From positions 1,060,244 through 1,124,243 of the forward strand of contig ONZQ02000004.1 of the NCBI GenBank assembly GCA_900312665.1: DNA of 64,000 nucleotides, in the 5' to 3' direction. The notes under the pieces were generated by a model. It saw only the letters and a list, made by a program, of their open reading frames with translations. It was not told where the DNA came from and ran no database searches. A program made the position numbers and the translations under genes. The first letter of the stretch is position 1. Each line of letters opens with the position of its first letter. Below are positions 12,177-21,551 of the stretch, piece after piece. This DNA comes from Cephalotrichum gorgonifer. Taxonomy: Eukaryota > Ascomycota > Sordariomycetes > Microascales > Microascaceae.

Positions 12177-12413
12177 ATGGCTGTCATTGATACCACCACC
12201 TACACCCCCGGCTCCGCCATCCTCTACGGCCGGTCTGGCTACAACAAGAGCGGCGACGATGACACTCCCGTGAACCAGGGTCGCAGCGGCTACAACAAAG
12301 ACGGTGACGACGACAACACCACCAAGAGGTCCCTGAGCGGACCTCTGGGACTCAACCGCGCCGGGGACGACGACGACGAGACCTCGAATGCCGGCCGCAG
12401 CGGCTACAACTGA
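12177..12413 (+). CDS. Small acidic repeat protein (GRSGYN/GDDD repeats), unknown function
   Basis: A single exon of 78 residues that I do not recognise as any named family. GRSGYN occurs three times, the last at the very C terminus. GDDD or GDDDD follows at a fixed distance in three units (GRSGYNKSGDDD, GRSGYNKDGDDD, GLNRAGDDDD). There is no signal peptide, membrane segment or cysteine. It is about 15% glycine and strongly hydrophilic, hence probably disordered and hydrophilin-like (inference). The start sits in a good context (CGCAATGG). A TATA box, a long CT/CA-rich leader and C-ending codons suggest high expression. One KRS site occurs between repeats, but without a secretory signal a Kex2-processed peptide precursor is unlikely. 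It is the only gene between 5.2 and 12.9 kb. Confidence 0.8.
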   Translation: MAVIDTTTYTPGSAILYGRSGYNKSGDDDTPVNQGRSGYNKDGDDDNTTKRSLSGPLGLNRAGDDDDETSNAGRSGYN

Positions 12414-12877
12414 AAGCTATCTCGGCTCTCCTCTTTGAGTTAAACGGGGCATTCAACCCGGCCCTTTTCCATCTGGAGGTCTAATACTTAATCCGCGCTG
12501 GCCGCGAACTGGCCGGTGGCCCGGGGCGGGTTTGAAGAGCCGATTTTTCGTATTTTCCGAGATAGCGGGCGTTTTTTACGAGGTTCGTCTGCATGGTATG
12601 GAGTTTTTATATGGGTAGATGGATAGAGATAGAGTTACAAGGGGAGCCTCCCGGCAATAGAGCTGTGGCAGCGGAAAGGGGGGAAAAAGGGGGGGGGGGT
12701 TAGATTGGACACGGCGTGATCTTCCTTGGGCGGGATTTCTCTTTATACGACATTAGACGATGGAGTATATGCTATTTGCTTTCGAGTTTGTTTTAGAGGT
12801 CGTCGCTTCATAGAATGTTGTAATTACATTAGAGGATTCAAGTCCACTTTTCTAAGTCTCATAGTCCAATATCACTC
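12414..12877. other. Intergenic region between convergent genes
   Basis: 3' region of the repeat-protein gene (+) and of MSS1 (-). No coding sequence was seen. A G-rich tract lies near 12678-12700. Confidence 0.6.
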
Positions 12878-14729
12878 TCACTTTCCTACACAGAATCTAG
12901 AAAAGTTTGATGTTTAGTCCTCCCGTGCCCAAAAATCATGAACTTGTACTGCGAAAAAGTGAAAGTGGAGGAAGGGGTGGAACTCACTTCTCAAATATAA
13001 CGCCTAGAACCTCCTCCACGTCCGGGACCTCGCCGCGCCCGGTGATCTTGGCTAGGGCATTGGCCGCGTACCGCAGATGCTCCGCGGCTAGCACGATATC
13101 CGCCTCGACGCCGCCGTCGCCCGGCTGAGCTTCGGCCATAAAGTCTTCGAGGTGCTGCCGGCATGTGTCGAGGAGCTGGCGCTGGCGCTCCGTGACGCCG
13201 AGGAGGTCCTGGAGATCCTCCGGCATGGACGTCATGTTTCTGAAGATCTCTAGCAGCTGGTCGGTGAGAGCATGGATGCCGCCGGGGTCCGCCGCTCTTA
13301 GGGATGCATCCCGGGCATTCGTGCATGAGATTGGGATCGGAGGCGGCGTGCCCTCCAGGCCCGGCGTGTTCCGTATAGTGTCGTGGAGCTTGGTCACAAG
13401 CGGCTGCAGCTGGGAATCATCCACGATATCCCTCTTATTTATGGCAACTATTGTCGGCTTCTGGTTTTCTGCGGCCAAGCGCAGGGTCTCCTCATCAACC
13501 ACGATGGAGAAGCCGTTTCCCCCATCGGATGTGACGGCACCCAGCACGATGATGACGTCGGATGACAGCGCCTTGGACCTCGCACGCCGAATGCCCTCCC
13601 TCTCAATGGCGCCAATGGGGGTATCCTCTCCGGGACGGTTCACTCCTTCTCCCCGGAACCCGGCCGTGTCGGCAAAGGAGCAGAGATACCCCCTCATATC
13701 TAGGCTGACCTCGACGATGTCGCGGGTGGTGCCCGCCTCAGACGAGACGATGGACGCCTCCTTGCCCACGATGTAATTCATCAGCGAGCTCTTCCCGACA
13801 TTAGGCGGGCCGAGCAGCGCAATGCGGATGCCGCTGCGAAGCAACTGGCCCCTCTGGCTGCCCTCGTCGTGCAGGCGGATCCTGCGGAGGATCTCCGTCA
13901 CCTGCTCCGTCACGTTTCCCAGCAACTCGGACGGGGACTCGTCGAAGTGCTGGTCCTCGGAGAAATCGATCAGCGCCTCGATCTCCCCACGCGCGAGTAG
14001 GAGGTCGTTGCGCCAGGACTCATATCCCTGGCTGAGCACGTGGGAGTTGCCCCTCTCGGCCGCTCGGCGCTGCTGTTCGGTCTCGGCCGCAAGGGTATCG
14101 CCGAGGGCGTCGACCTGCGTCAAGTCGAGCCTGTCGTTGTGAAAGGCGCGCTTGGTGAACTCTCCCGGCTCGGCATACCGGATCCGCCCCGCGCCCGCTT
14201 GTGATAGCGGGATGGCCGACAGGACTGATTTGACGGTAGCGGTTCCGCCGTGTACATGGAGCTCTAATAGGTCCTCACCCGTAGCGGTCTTGGGCCCGGG
14301 GAAGAAGAGCACTAGAGCACTGGAGTCGAGGACATTTGCGGGCTGCTCAGTGGGATGGAACAAGGTCCTCACGGCAGCCGTGCGTGGTTTCGGTAGAGGC
14401 TTGGCTGGGCATAACGACTTATAAATGTTGATAGCTGCTGGGCCTGAGATCCGGATAACCGCGATGGCGGCTCGCCCTGCGGCAGACGAGAGTGCATAGA
14501 TGGTATCTTCGGCCAATTGCCCGGGTGCGCTTTGGGCTGGCGTATGAAACGCCATGGAAGGGCGATTCAGCGGAGGTTCTCTTGTGAAAATGGCATTTAG
14601 ACTACCGTGGAGGGCCCACTGGGAAACAGCTCGCCCGAGATGAGAGCGAGGCCCTAATAGTATTGTTCTGGGTGTCGCAGAGGTGATGAGCCTACCCGAT
14701 AAGCTGCCAAGTAAAGCTGGTCTCATCAC
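12878..14729 (-). CDS. MSS1: Mitochondrial tRNA uridine-34 modification GTPase (MnmE/TrmE family)
   Basis: With MTO1/GidA, this GTPase makes the carboxymethylaminomethyl group on the wobble uridine of mitochondrial tRNAs. Exon 1 (14729-12988) encodes a basic presequence, the N-terminal TrmE domain (AEDTIYALSSAAGRAAIAVIRISG) and the helical domain. The inserted G domain has the P-loop GPPNVGKSS (~residue 305), GTTRD (~333), DTAGFR and NKRD (~433). Exon 1 appears to end at FEK followed by a stop, but that stop lies within a GTGAGT donor. Splicing to acceptor CTTTTCTAG yields a 19-nt last exon (12896-12878) reading KFCVGK-stop, the family's C-terminal motif with the essential cysteine. The full protein is 586 residues. 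Its promoter region is shared with MAK16. Confidence 0.93.
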
Positions 14730-15176
14730 GACTCAAGCTCATGTAACCACAGTCAAACAAAACCCTAACGTCGATATGTAGACATATTCATGTGATGATG
14801 AGTGGACGGAGGAATCGGGTCAAGGAGCAATTCTCCATAAGTAACGGCGGCTTGAATAATTTCACCAAAGGTTCGCAGTTCCCGAATGAGCTCAGCGCCA
14901 AGTCCAAGGACCAACCTGGGACATAATCTCATAATTATAGCCCCGTGATTGGCCGGATCCCCACAAAGTAACAGGCACTAAGCGCGTTTGGACTCGGTTG
15001 ATCCTCGGGTAGATAACCGTATCTGCTATCAGCTCCAGCAACTTTTTTTTTTCTATCCAAGAAGAAAAATTTCCTGGCAGGCCCAGACCCCGCCAAACAA
15101 GGCAATCAAGTCGAACACTTTTCATGCTTGCACAAGCGCCCCAAACCGGAATTGAGAAGACCCAAGGACGATAAGC
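14730..15176. promoter_or_regulatory. Divergent promoter of MSS1 and MAK16
   Basis: 447 bp between two divergent start codons. It contains GATGAG (14797-14802), the core of the yeast PAC element, and AAAAATTT (15065-15072), the core of RRPE. Both elements mark ribosome-biogenesis genes in yeasts. Functional assignment here is inference. Confidence 0.45.
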
Positions 15177-16175
15177 ATGGCGTCAGACGAGATTGTCTGG
15201 CAGGTTATAAACCAGCAGTTCTGCTCCTTCAAGTTGAAGTAAGCACCACAGACTTTGACTCTTTTCACACACCGTCTCGCTAACCCAATCAACAGGACAG
15301 ACAAGAAGCAGAACTTCTGCCGCAATGAGTACAATGTCACCGGCCTCTGCAACAGGCAGTCGTGCCCTCTTGCGAACTCCCGCTACGCGACCATCCGACA
15401 GCACCCGGAGAAGGATACCATCTACCTCTATGTCAAGACCATCGAGCGAGCCCATCTCCCGTCGAAGCTATGGCAGAAGATAAAGCTGTCCAACAACTAC
15501 CAGAAGGCCCTGGAACAGATCGACCAGCAGCTGATATACTGGCCCTCCTTCCTCATCCACAAGTGCAAGCAGCGCCTAACCCGCCTCATCCAAGTCCAGA
15601 TCCGCTCCCGGAGACTCGCGGCGGAGCAGGAGCGCCTGGGAGAGCGCCTGGTACCGAAGATGGCGCCCAAGATCAGGACGCGTGAGAATGCCAGGGAGCG
15701 CAAGGCCGAGGCCGCGGCCAAGCTCGAGAGGACCATCGAGCGGGAGCTGCTGAAGAGGTTACGGTCTGGAAACTACGGGGAGCAGCCTCTCAACGTGAGC
15801 GAGGCTATCTGGAAGAAGGTCCTCGGCGCCATGGAACGCGAGGGCGAGGCCGAGAGGGACGAGGATATGGACTCTGGAATCGACTCGGACGACGAGGAGC
15901 AGGAGGATGACATGGACGCGAACGTCGAGTACGTCTCCGACATTGAGGAGAGCGAGGCTGAGCTCGATGACCTCGAGGACTGGCTTGAGAGCGACGAGGA
16001 AGACGAGGAAGAGGAGGAGGAGGAGGATAGTGACGATTCGGATGTGGATCTTGCGGAGGCGAAGAAGAGGAAGCGGGCCAAGGCTACCAAGCTGAAGAAC
16101 GCGAAGAGGGCCAAGGTGGATCCCAGCAAGCTGAAGGAGAAGCCGAAGGAGCTGGAGGCCAACCTTGCGTGGTAA
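15177..16175 (+). CDS. MAK16: 60S ribosome biogenesis protein Mak16
   Basis: Nuclear/nucleolar factor for maturation of the large ribosomal subunit. Exon 1 (15177-15238) and exon 2 (15296-16175) join in frame across a 57-nt intron to give 313 residues. The N-terminal L28e-like part starts MASDEIVWQVINQQFCSFKL and continues NFCRNEYNVTGLCNRQSCPLANSRYATI. The Mak16 domain follows (KLWQKIKLSNNYQKALEQID, YWPSFLIHKCKQRLTRL). The last third is acidic (runs of D and E) and ends with lysine/arginine clusters that look like a nuclear localisation signal. Length and layout fit the family. Confidence 0.96.
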
Positions 16176-16976
16176 TAAGGGAAGGGAAGGGAGCGAAGGG
16201 GGGACTGGGCGGAATTCGGATTTATATTGCGAGGGTAACTACCCGGCAAGGCGGCCATGTAGCTGGTCATGTCCCAGAGAGGAGGTGTAAGGTGCGTGGG
16301 AAGGTATTGAACATAAATAGTGACAATGATACCATCTCATATTGCTTGTAAAGACGTGGAACGCGCTCACTTACTAGTACTTCCTAATGGACTTATGGCC
16401 TCCTCAAGGTTTTCGAGAATTATCTCTTCTTTTTCGAATGGCAATTGTTAGCTCTGAGGGTAAAAGGTAAAAGGTAAAAAAATTCTGTCATATGAGAAAG
16501 GCTCGCTATTGTATCGCTGTATGAGCAGTCACTTGCATAGGACCTTACCTCTCCGTTTGCCCAGTATTCACATGTGCCCCCAAATCTTTAGCGCTGTTGG
16601 CGGGATGTGAGATCAACGCTAAGCGCCCCAGCGGCCTTAGGTAATACCATTCGGGCCCGACAGCTCTTCCGGATGGAAGCGACCGCAATGATCAACATTT
16701 CCTGCTCCCCGCCCTTTGCACCCTTGAAACGCCCCCTCGTACCGATCAATCAATACTTGGCCTCTTGCCCTGCGCCCAACCCGTCTTTGCTTCAAATCAT
16801 ACACTAATACATATCACACAACCTCGGGCGAAACTTTTGACCCCCCGTAAAGGCAGTTTCATCCCATCCGCCTTCTATCTACCTTCTCCCTTCTCGCCAT
16901 CTCTCTCGCTCGCCCGCCCACGTGCCCCGCATCTGAGAGGTGGTGGGAGCGGTGCCCTCGACACCGACCGAACACG
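16176..16976. other. Intergenic region
   Basis: 3' region of MAK16 and promoter/leader of the Mso1-like gene. A short AGGTAAA tandem repeat lies near 16460-16480. The last 150 nt are pyrimidine-rich. No gene was seen. Confidence 0.6.
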
Positions 16977-17852
16977 ATGGCCTCGTGGTACTCCAAACTC
17001 CTCACAACTACGACCTCGCAAATCTCAAACCTTCAGAGCAGGATACTCCAGGGCGAAAATGACGGCGACACGGAAGACGACACCCACGTGTGCCGCGTGC
17101 TAAGGGCACACTACACCGAACAGGGGAAGCCGTTCCCCGGCTGGCTACCACCCGATCCCAAGGCGCCTCCCCCCGTCGCAGCGGTATATTCCCAGCCCCA
17201 AGTAGGATCGAGATATGGAGGGCTAGCACAGCAACAAGGCGGGGGCGGGTCCGCGACGGGGCTTAGCTCGCTATGGGGAGACAACTCAGGGGGCGCGAGA
17301 CAACAGCAGGGTGCTGGCCTTCCACAATCGGGCTCTCTGCGGCAGAACCAGTACTCTAGAGGAGGAGGAGTGGGTGGAGGGAACGGTAGCTATGGGCGGA
17401 ACGAGGCACAAGCACGCCCCCTTCCGAGTCAACGCGGGGGGAGCTACCAGCAGAGCCAGAATTTCGGCAGGGACAGCGGTAACACACCTCCACCGGCGTC
17501 GGGCGGATCCTCGGCGCAGGACAAGCTGAAGCAGCGGCTATGGGGCGGGGGGGCGAGGACAACGAGCCCGTCCTCCGGCAGCTCGGGACCTTTCCAGCCG
17601 CCGAGACAAGGGGGGAATTCCGCCGCGGGGGGCGGGGGCGGAGGCGGCTACGGGGGTCGGTCTGCGACCGGTGGGTCGTACGACTCGGCGCCGTCAGCGA
17701 ACCGCGGAGGAGACAGGCCTTTCATGGCGGCTAATTCGCCTTGGGCGTCGAGCGAAGACGACTATAATTATGGTAGTGGTGGGAGGTCGAATCGGTCCGG
17801 TCTGCCAGGCGGGCCACGGGGCGGACTGCCTAGTGGGCCCAGACCGAGGTGA
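16977..17852 (+). CDS. MSO1: Mso1-like Sec1-binding protein
   Basis: A single exon of 291 residues. The N terminus (MASWYSKLLTTTTSQISNL, then GDTEDDTHVCRVLRAHYTE and PFPGWLPPDPKAP) corresponds to the short Sec1-binding region of Mso1, which joins Sec1/Munc18 to SNARE complexes at sites of exocytosis. QPQVGSRYGGL follows, also typical of the filamentous-fungal protein. The rest is low-complexity Gly/Ser/Gln-rich and probably disordered, ending GLPSGPRPR. No membrane segment is present. The call rests on the N-terminal ~75 residues. Confidence 0.82.
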   Translation: MASWYSKLLTTTTSQISNLQSRILQGENDGDTEDDTHVCRVLRAHYTEQGKPFPGWLPPDPKAPPPVAAVYSQPQVGSRYGGLAQQQGGGGSATGLSSLWGDNSGGARQQQGAGLPQSGSLRQNQYSRGGGVGGGNGSYGRNEAQARPLPSQRGGSYQQSQNFGRDSGNTPPPASGGSSAQDKLKQRLWGGGARTTSPSSGSSGPFQPPRQGGNSAAGGGGGGGYGGRSATGGSYDSAPSANRGGDRPFMAANSPWASSEDDYNYGSGGRSNRSGLPGGPRGGLPSGPRPR

Positions 17853-18645
17853 TGGACGACGCTTGTCGTGGTGCTACTCCATCATTTTCACGACGCGCAT
17901 ATCTCCGTGTTTGGCAACATCCTGAGGGGGGGGCCTAAAGTGGAAGTACTGTTTCTAGGTGGCGGTGGCGACGACGAAGCTCAGAAGGGTGTAGTCTTCA
18001 GCCGCCTAACACTTGGTAGTAGTTCTATCTTTACTTGGCAAGAACTAGGCAGCCGTTTAGCGTGGATCCCGCGCGGACACATGAGAATTATCTCGCTGGC
18101 GAGTGGCGTTAGGGGATTCAAATCGAGCCATCTTGGACCAGTTAGCTATTCAATGCAAAGTGCTGTTGGTCAATGGCAAGCATCGCACTAATAGAAGCAC
18201 CTGTCGTAGCTTTTGCGGTGGCGTCGCGGCGTTGGCGTATCGGGACACGAGAGCGAGTGCGACTGCATGACGTGGATTCGGGCATTTCAAGTGTTTAGGT
18301 ATAGATACTTTGATAACCCATGAAATTGACTATGATAGTAGGTATCGGTACCTCCTCTTAACCCCTCCAAGACACGGCGAATGGCGGGGTCCTCGTCACC
18401 TCCGCTGACACCGTCATCCCGCCTCATGGCTCACATGCCACCGGCTAGCCAAGGGAGCTACTATTCTCCGCTATGAGGCCCCGTCGTACTTGATCAAGTT
18501 CCATGACCTGACCTTTCTACTACATCCCAACACCTACCGCTCTCCGCTCCACCCAACTTCCCATCGGATCGGACCTCTTGTCGACCGACACCCGCTGGCC
18601 TTATAGGCCTTCCGCAGCATTCCGAGAACCAGCCGCCGTCGCGAC
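17853..18645. other. Intergenic region
   Basis: 3' region of the Mso1-like gene and promoter of the TBC gene. Nothing beyond short chance frames was found. GGATTCAAATC near 18114 resembles a tRNA B box, but no tRNA can be folded around it. Confidence 0.6.
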
Positions 18646-21280
18646 ATGACTGGTGAACCTGAGCCTCATCGCTCTCCTTCACCATCCGCGAGCTTTTTCG
18701 CCATGAGTGACGACGAAGAGAGCGACTACAACACCGTCACCCATGCCAGGAGTGGTCGTGGGGTCAAACTGCTGTTTTCCAAGAGCAAGGTAGGTGGGAT
18801 CCCCAAAGTAAATCAAATGGTCCGCTCACAACCAGCTGTCACCAGGTATATGTGCATCCGACGGCATCCGCAAAGGACAATATCCCCGGATACATCGCTC
18901 TCCTCCAGCAAAAGCCCGCCGACGGCGCGCGGCCCCCATCGTCCGGCTCAGCACGCTCGAAAAAATCGTCCTCCTCCGACCTGCTCCTCGCGTGGGTGCC
19001 CGAGTCCTCGCTCGGCGATGCGGCGAGCATCTACGTCAAAGTCGACCTCTGCGAAGGCGACTCGCCCCCGAAACAGTCCTACCTCGTCCCTCCCCCGCCA
19101 ACCGTGACGACCCACAGCGACGTAGTCGGCAGCTACGCCTTCGCCATCCCGGTCAGTGCCGTGTTCTCCCTCCTCGTGCGCCCTCCGAGCCTGGGGTGGT
19201 GGTATGGCTCCGTCATCATAAACTCGAGGGCCGGCGACAGCTTCCCGGCGCTGTTCTTCCACGATGGTGAGTGCGAGAGTACGATTCTGCAGAAGAAGAA
19301 GAGGGCGAGGGATAGCTTTGATCCGTTTGGGGAGAACGGGGAGATGTTCTGGGGCGGTGACGAGGTTCTGCGTTGGCTGCGGCGGTATGTCCATGTGGAG
19401 AGGTCGACGGGGGAGCCTAATGTCTATCTACTGGACCCCTCGGAGGAGGATATGAAGGGCTTTGTCTGGAAATCTCCGTCGAGTCCGTCGAAGATCGGAC
19501 GCCAAGACTCACTCTCTGGCATCAAGCGCGGAGCCGTCACCGGAGCCGCTCTTTCTGCCCCGGGGCCTAGCACCGCGAATGATGCTAGGATGGACCCGTT
19601 CATGAAGTTTGTCAAGGAGACAGGGTGGAATATCATGGAGAGGTTCTCCAAGGTCACCACGCTTACTAGGAGAGCCGCCCAGGACATCCTTGATAACCCA
19701 AACACGCCGCCTCAGGTCAAGAGACTACTTGGGAACCCGGAGGTACAGACGCTACAGGACGAGTTCGACAGCGCCCGGCTGTACCTTGCGCGATGGGCGA
19801 TGGGCATAGCCGAGCAGAGCGACCGCGACAGGCGACAGAGGATATGGACGGCCCAGGATGTCATGGAGCTAGAGGACACAGATGTCGGCGAGTTCGAACT
19901 CGTCGATGGGACCAGCAGCCTAGCACTGGATGAGAGGAGAAAGACCGTCACACTGGAGGAATGGAAGGGTTACTTTGATCCCATTACTGGGCGCCTCTCG
20001 CTTACTATCGACGAAGTAAAGGAGCGGATATTCCACGGTGGACTGGATCCTGACGACGGTGTGCGGAAAGAGGCGTGGCTCTTCCTGCTGGGCGTTCATG
20101 AGTGGTATTCTACCGCGGATGAGAGGAAGGCGCAAGTAGCTTCCTTAAGGGATGAGTACTACAGACTCAAGCTCACATGGTGGGAGCGTCTGGATGGACT
20201 GGGTGGCGACGGAGAACCTGGGGACTGGTGGCGGGAGCAGCGAGGGCGGATCGGTAAGTTCCTTCTATCCATATGTCTCATCTCATCTACCCACCCCGGT
20301 ACTAACCTACCTATAGAAAAGGACGTACACCGAACGGATAGGCATGTCCCGATATTCCAGGGAGAAGACGTCCCGCATCCAGATCCCAAGTCTCCATTCG
20401 CCGAAGTCGGGACGAACGTTCACCTCGAGCAGCTCAAAGAGATGCTCCTGACGTACAACGAGTACAACAAGGACCTGGGCTACGTCCAAGGCATGTCCGA
20501 CCTCCTCGCGCCAATCTACGCCGTCATCCAGGATGACGCCATCGCCTTCTGGGCCTTCCAGCGGTTCATGGAGCGCATGGAGCGCAACTTCCTCCGCGAC
20601 CAGTCCGGCATGCGCGCGCAGCTCCTGGCCCTGGAGCAGCTCGTGCGGTTCATGGACCCGAAGCTGCACGCGCACCTCGAGGCCACGGACAGTACCAACT
20701 TCTTCTTCTTCTTCCGCATGCTCCTGGTCTGGTACAAGCGGGAGTTCGAGTGGGCGGACATCCTGCACCTGTGGGAGGTCCTCTGGACTGACTACCTCAC
20801 CAGCGGGTTCCACCTGTTCGTGGCGCTGGCGATACTGGAGAGGCACCGCGATGTAATTATGACGCATCTCAAGGCTTTTGACGAAGTCCTCAAATATGGT
20901 GAGTTCTCTTGGGCACCTATCCCCTCGTAGCTATTATGTCTGGTTGTGCTAATTGGAGAATTCCCCCCTTTGAAGTGAACGAGCTGTCAAACACGATGGA
21001 CCTCGAAGCCACACTCATCCGCGCAGAACACCTCTTCCGCCGCTTCCGCCGCCTCGTCGACGCCATCGACAAGAAAAATACCCTCCCCCCGCCCAGACTC
21101 CAGAGCCCGGGCCAGACGTCGAACGGCCAGTCACCCGCCGCCGCGGGGAAGGCTCCCGAGGCGCCGAGCGTCGAACGGGTCATCACGCCCGAGTTAAGAA
21201 GGCTGCTGAGCACGAAGGTGGACGTCGTGCCACGGAAGAAGCCGGTGGCGAAGGAGGCTAGTTCCTCATCGGGGCGGTAG
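18646..21280 (+). CDS. GYP7: Rab GTPase-activating protein, Gyp7 type (TBC domain)
   Basis: Accelerates GTP hydrolysis by Rab GTPases; yeast Gyp7 acts on Ypt7 at the vacuole. Four exons (18646-18789, 18846-20253, 20317-20898, 20976-21280) join in frame for 812 residues. The N-terminal half (VYVHPTASAKDNIPGYIALLQQK, ELVDGTSSLALDERRKTVTLEEW) corresponds to the Rab-binding region found before the TBC domain of Gyp7/TBC1D15-like proteins. The TBC domain carries the arginine finger in RIEKDVHRTDR (Arg~523) and the glutamine finger in GYVQGMSD (Gln~575), so it should be catalytically competent. The C terminus (HLFRRFRRLVDAIDKK) is followed by a Pro/Ser-rich tail. A Met at residue 20 is an alternative start. 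Confidence 0.93.
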
Positions 21281-21551
21281 TGGACGTGTGACGTTTCACC
21301 GGAGTTGCACTCTTTCCTTCTCTACTCTTTATTCTCCGAAAACGATCGTCGTGTTGCTCTTCTATGCTTTCACTAGCTTTGCATGTTATGTGGGCAGGTT
21401 TATACATGTTCATTTTTTTGGGAGGGGGGAGTCTCATAATTACATTCGGCTTTGCACTTCAAATATACCATTTTTTATTACTTAAGATATCAAGGGTTTC
21501 CTTCCCACGAGGGGACGGGAACGAACATACATACGAGCGTGACCTAACCGC

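Noticed and set aside
12177..12413. Possibility that the repeat protein is a Kex2-processed secreted peptide precursor
   Set aside because: No signal peptide and only one Lys-Arg site, not placed between the repeat units in a regular way.
12830..12845. GGATTCAAGTCC, another B-box-like string
   Set aside because: No acceptor or anticodon stem nearby; lies beside the last MSS1 exon.
18108..18130. GGATTCAAATC, a tRNA B-box-like string
   Set aside because: No cloverleaf can be formed around it and there is no A box or terminator.
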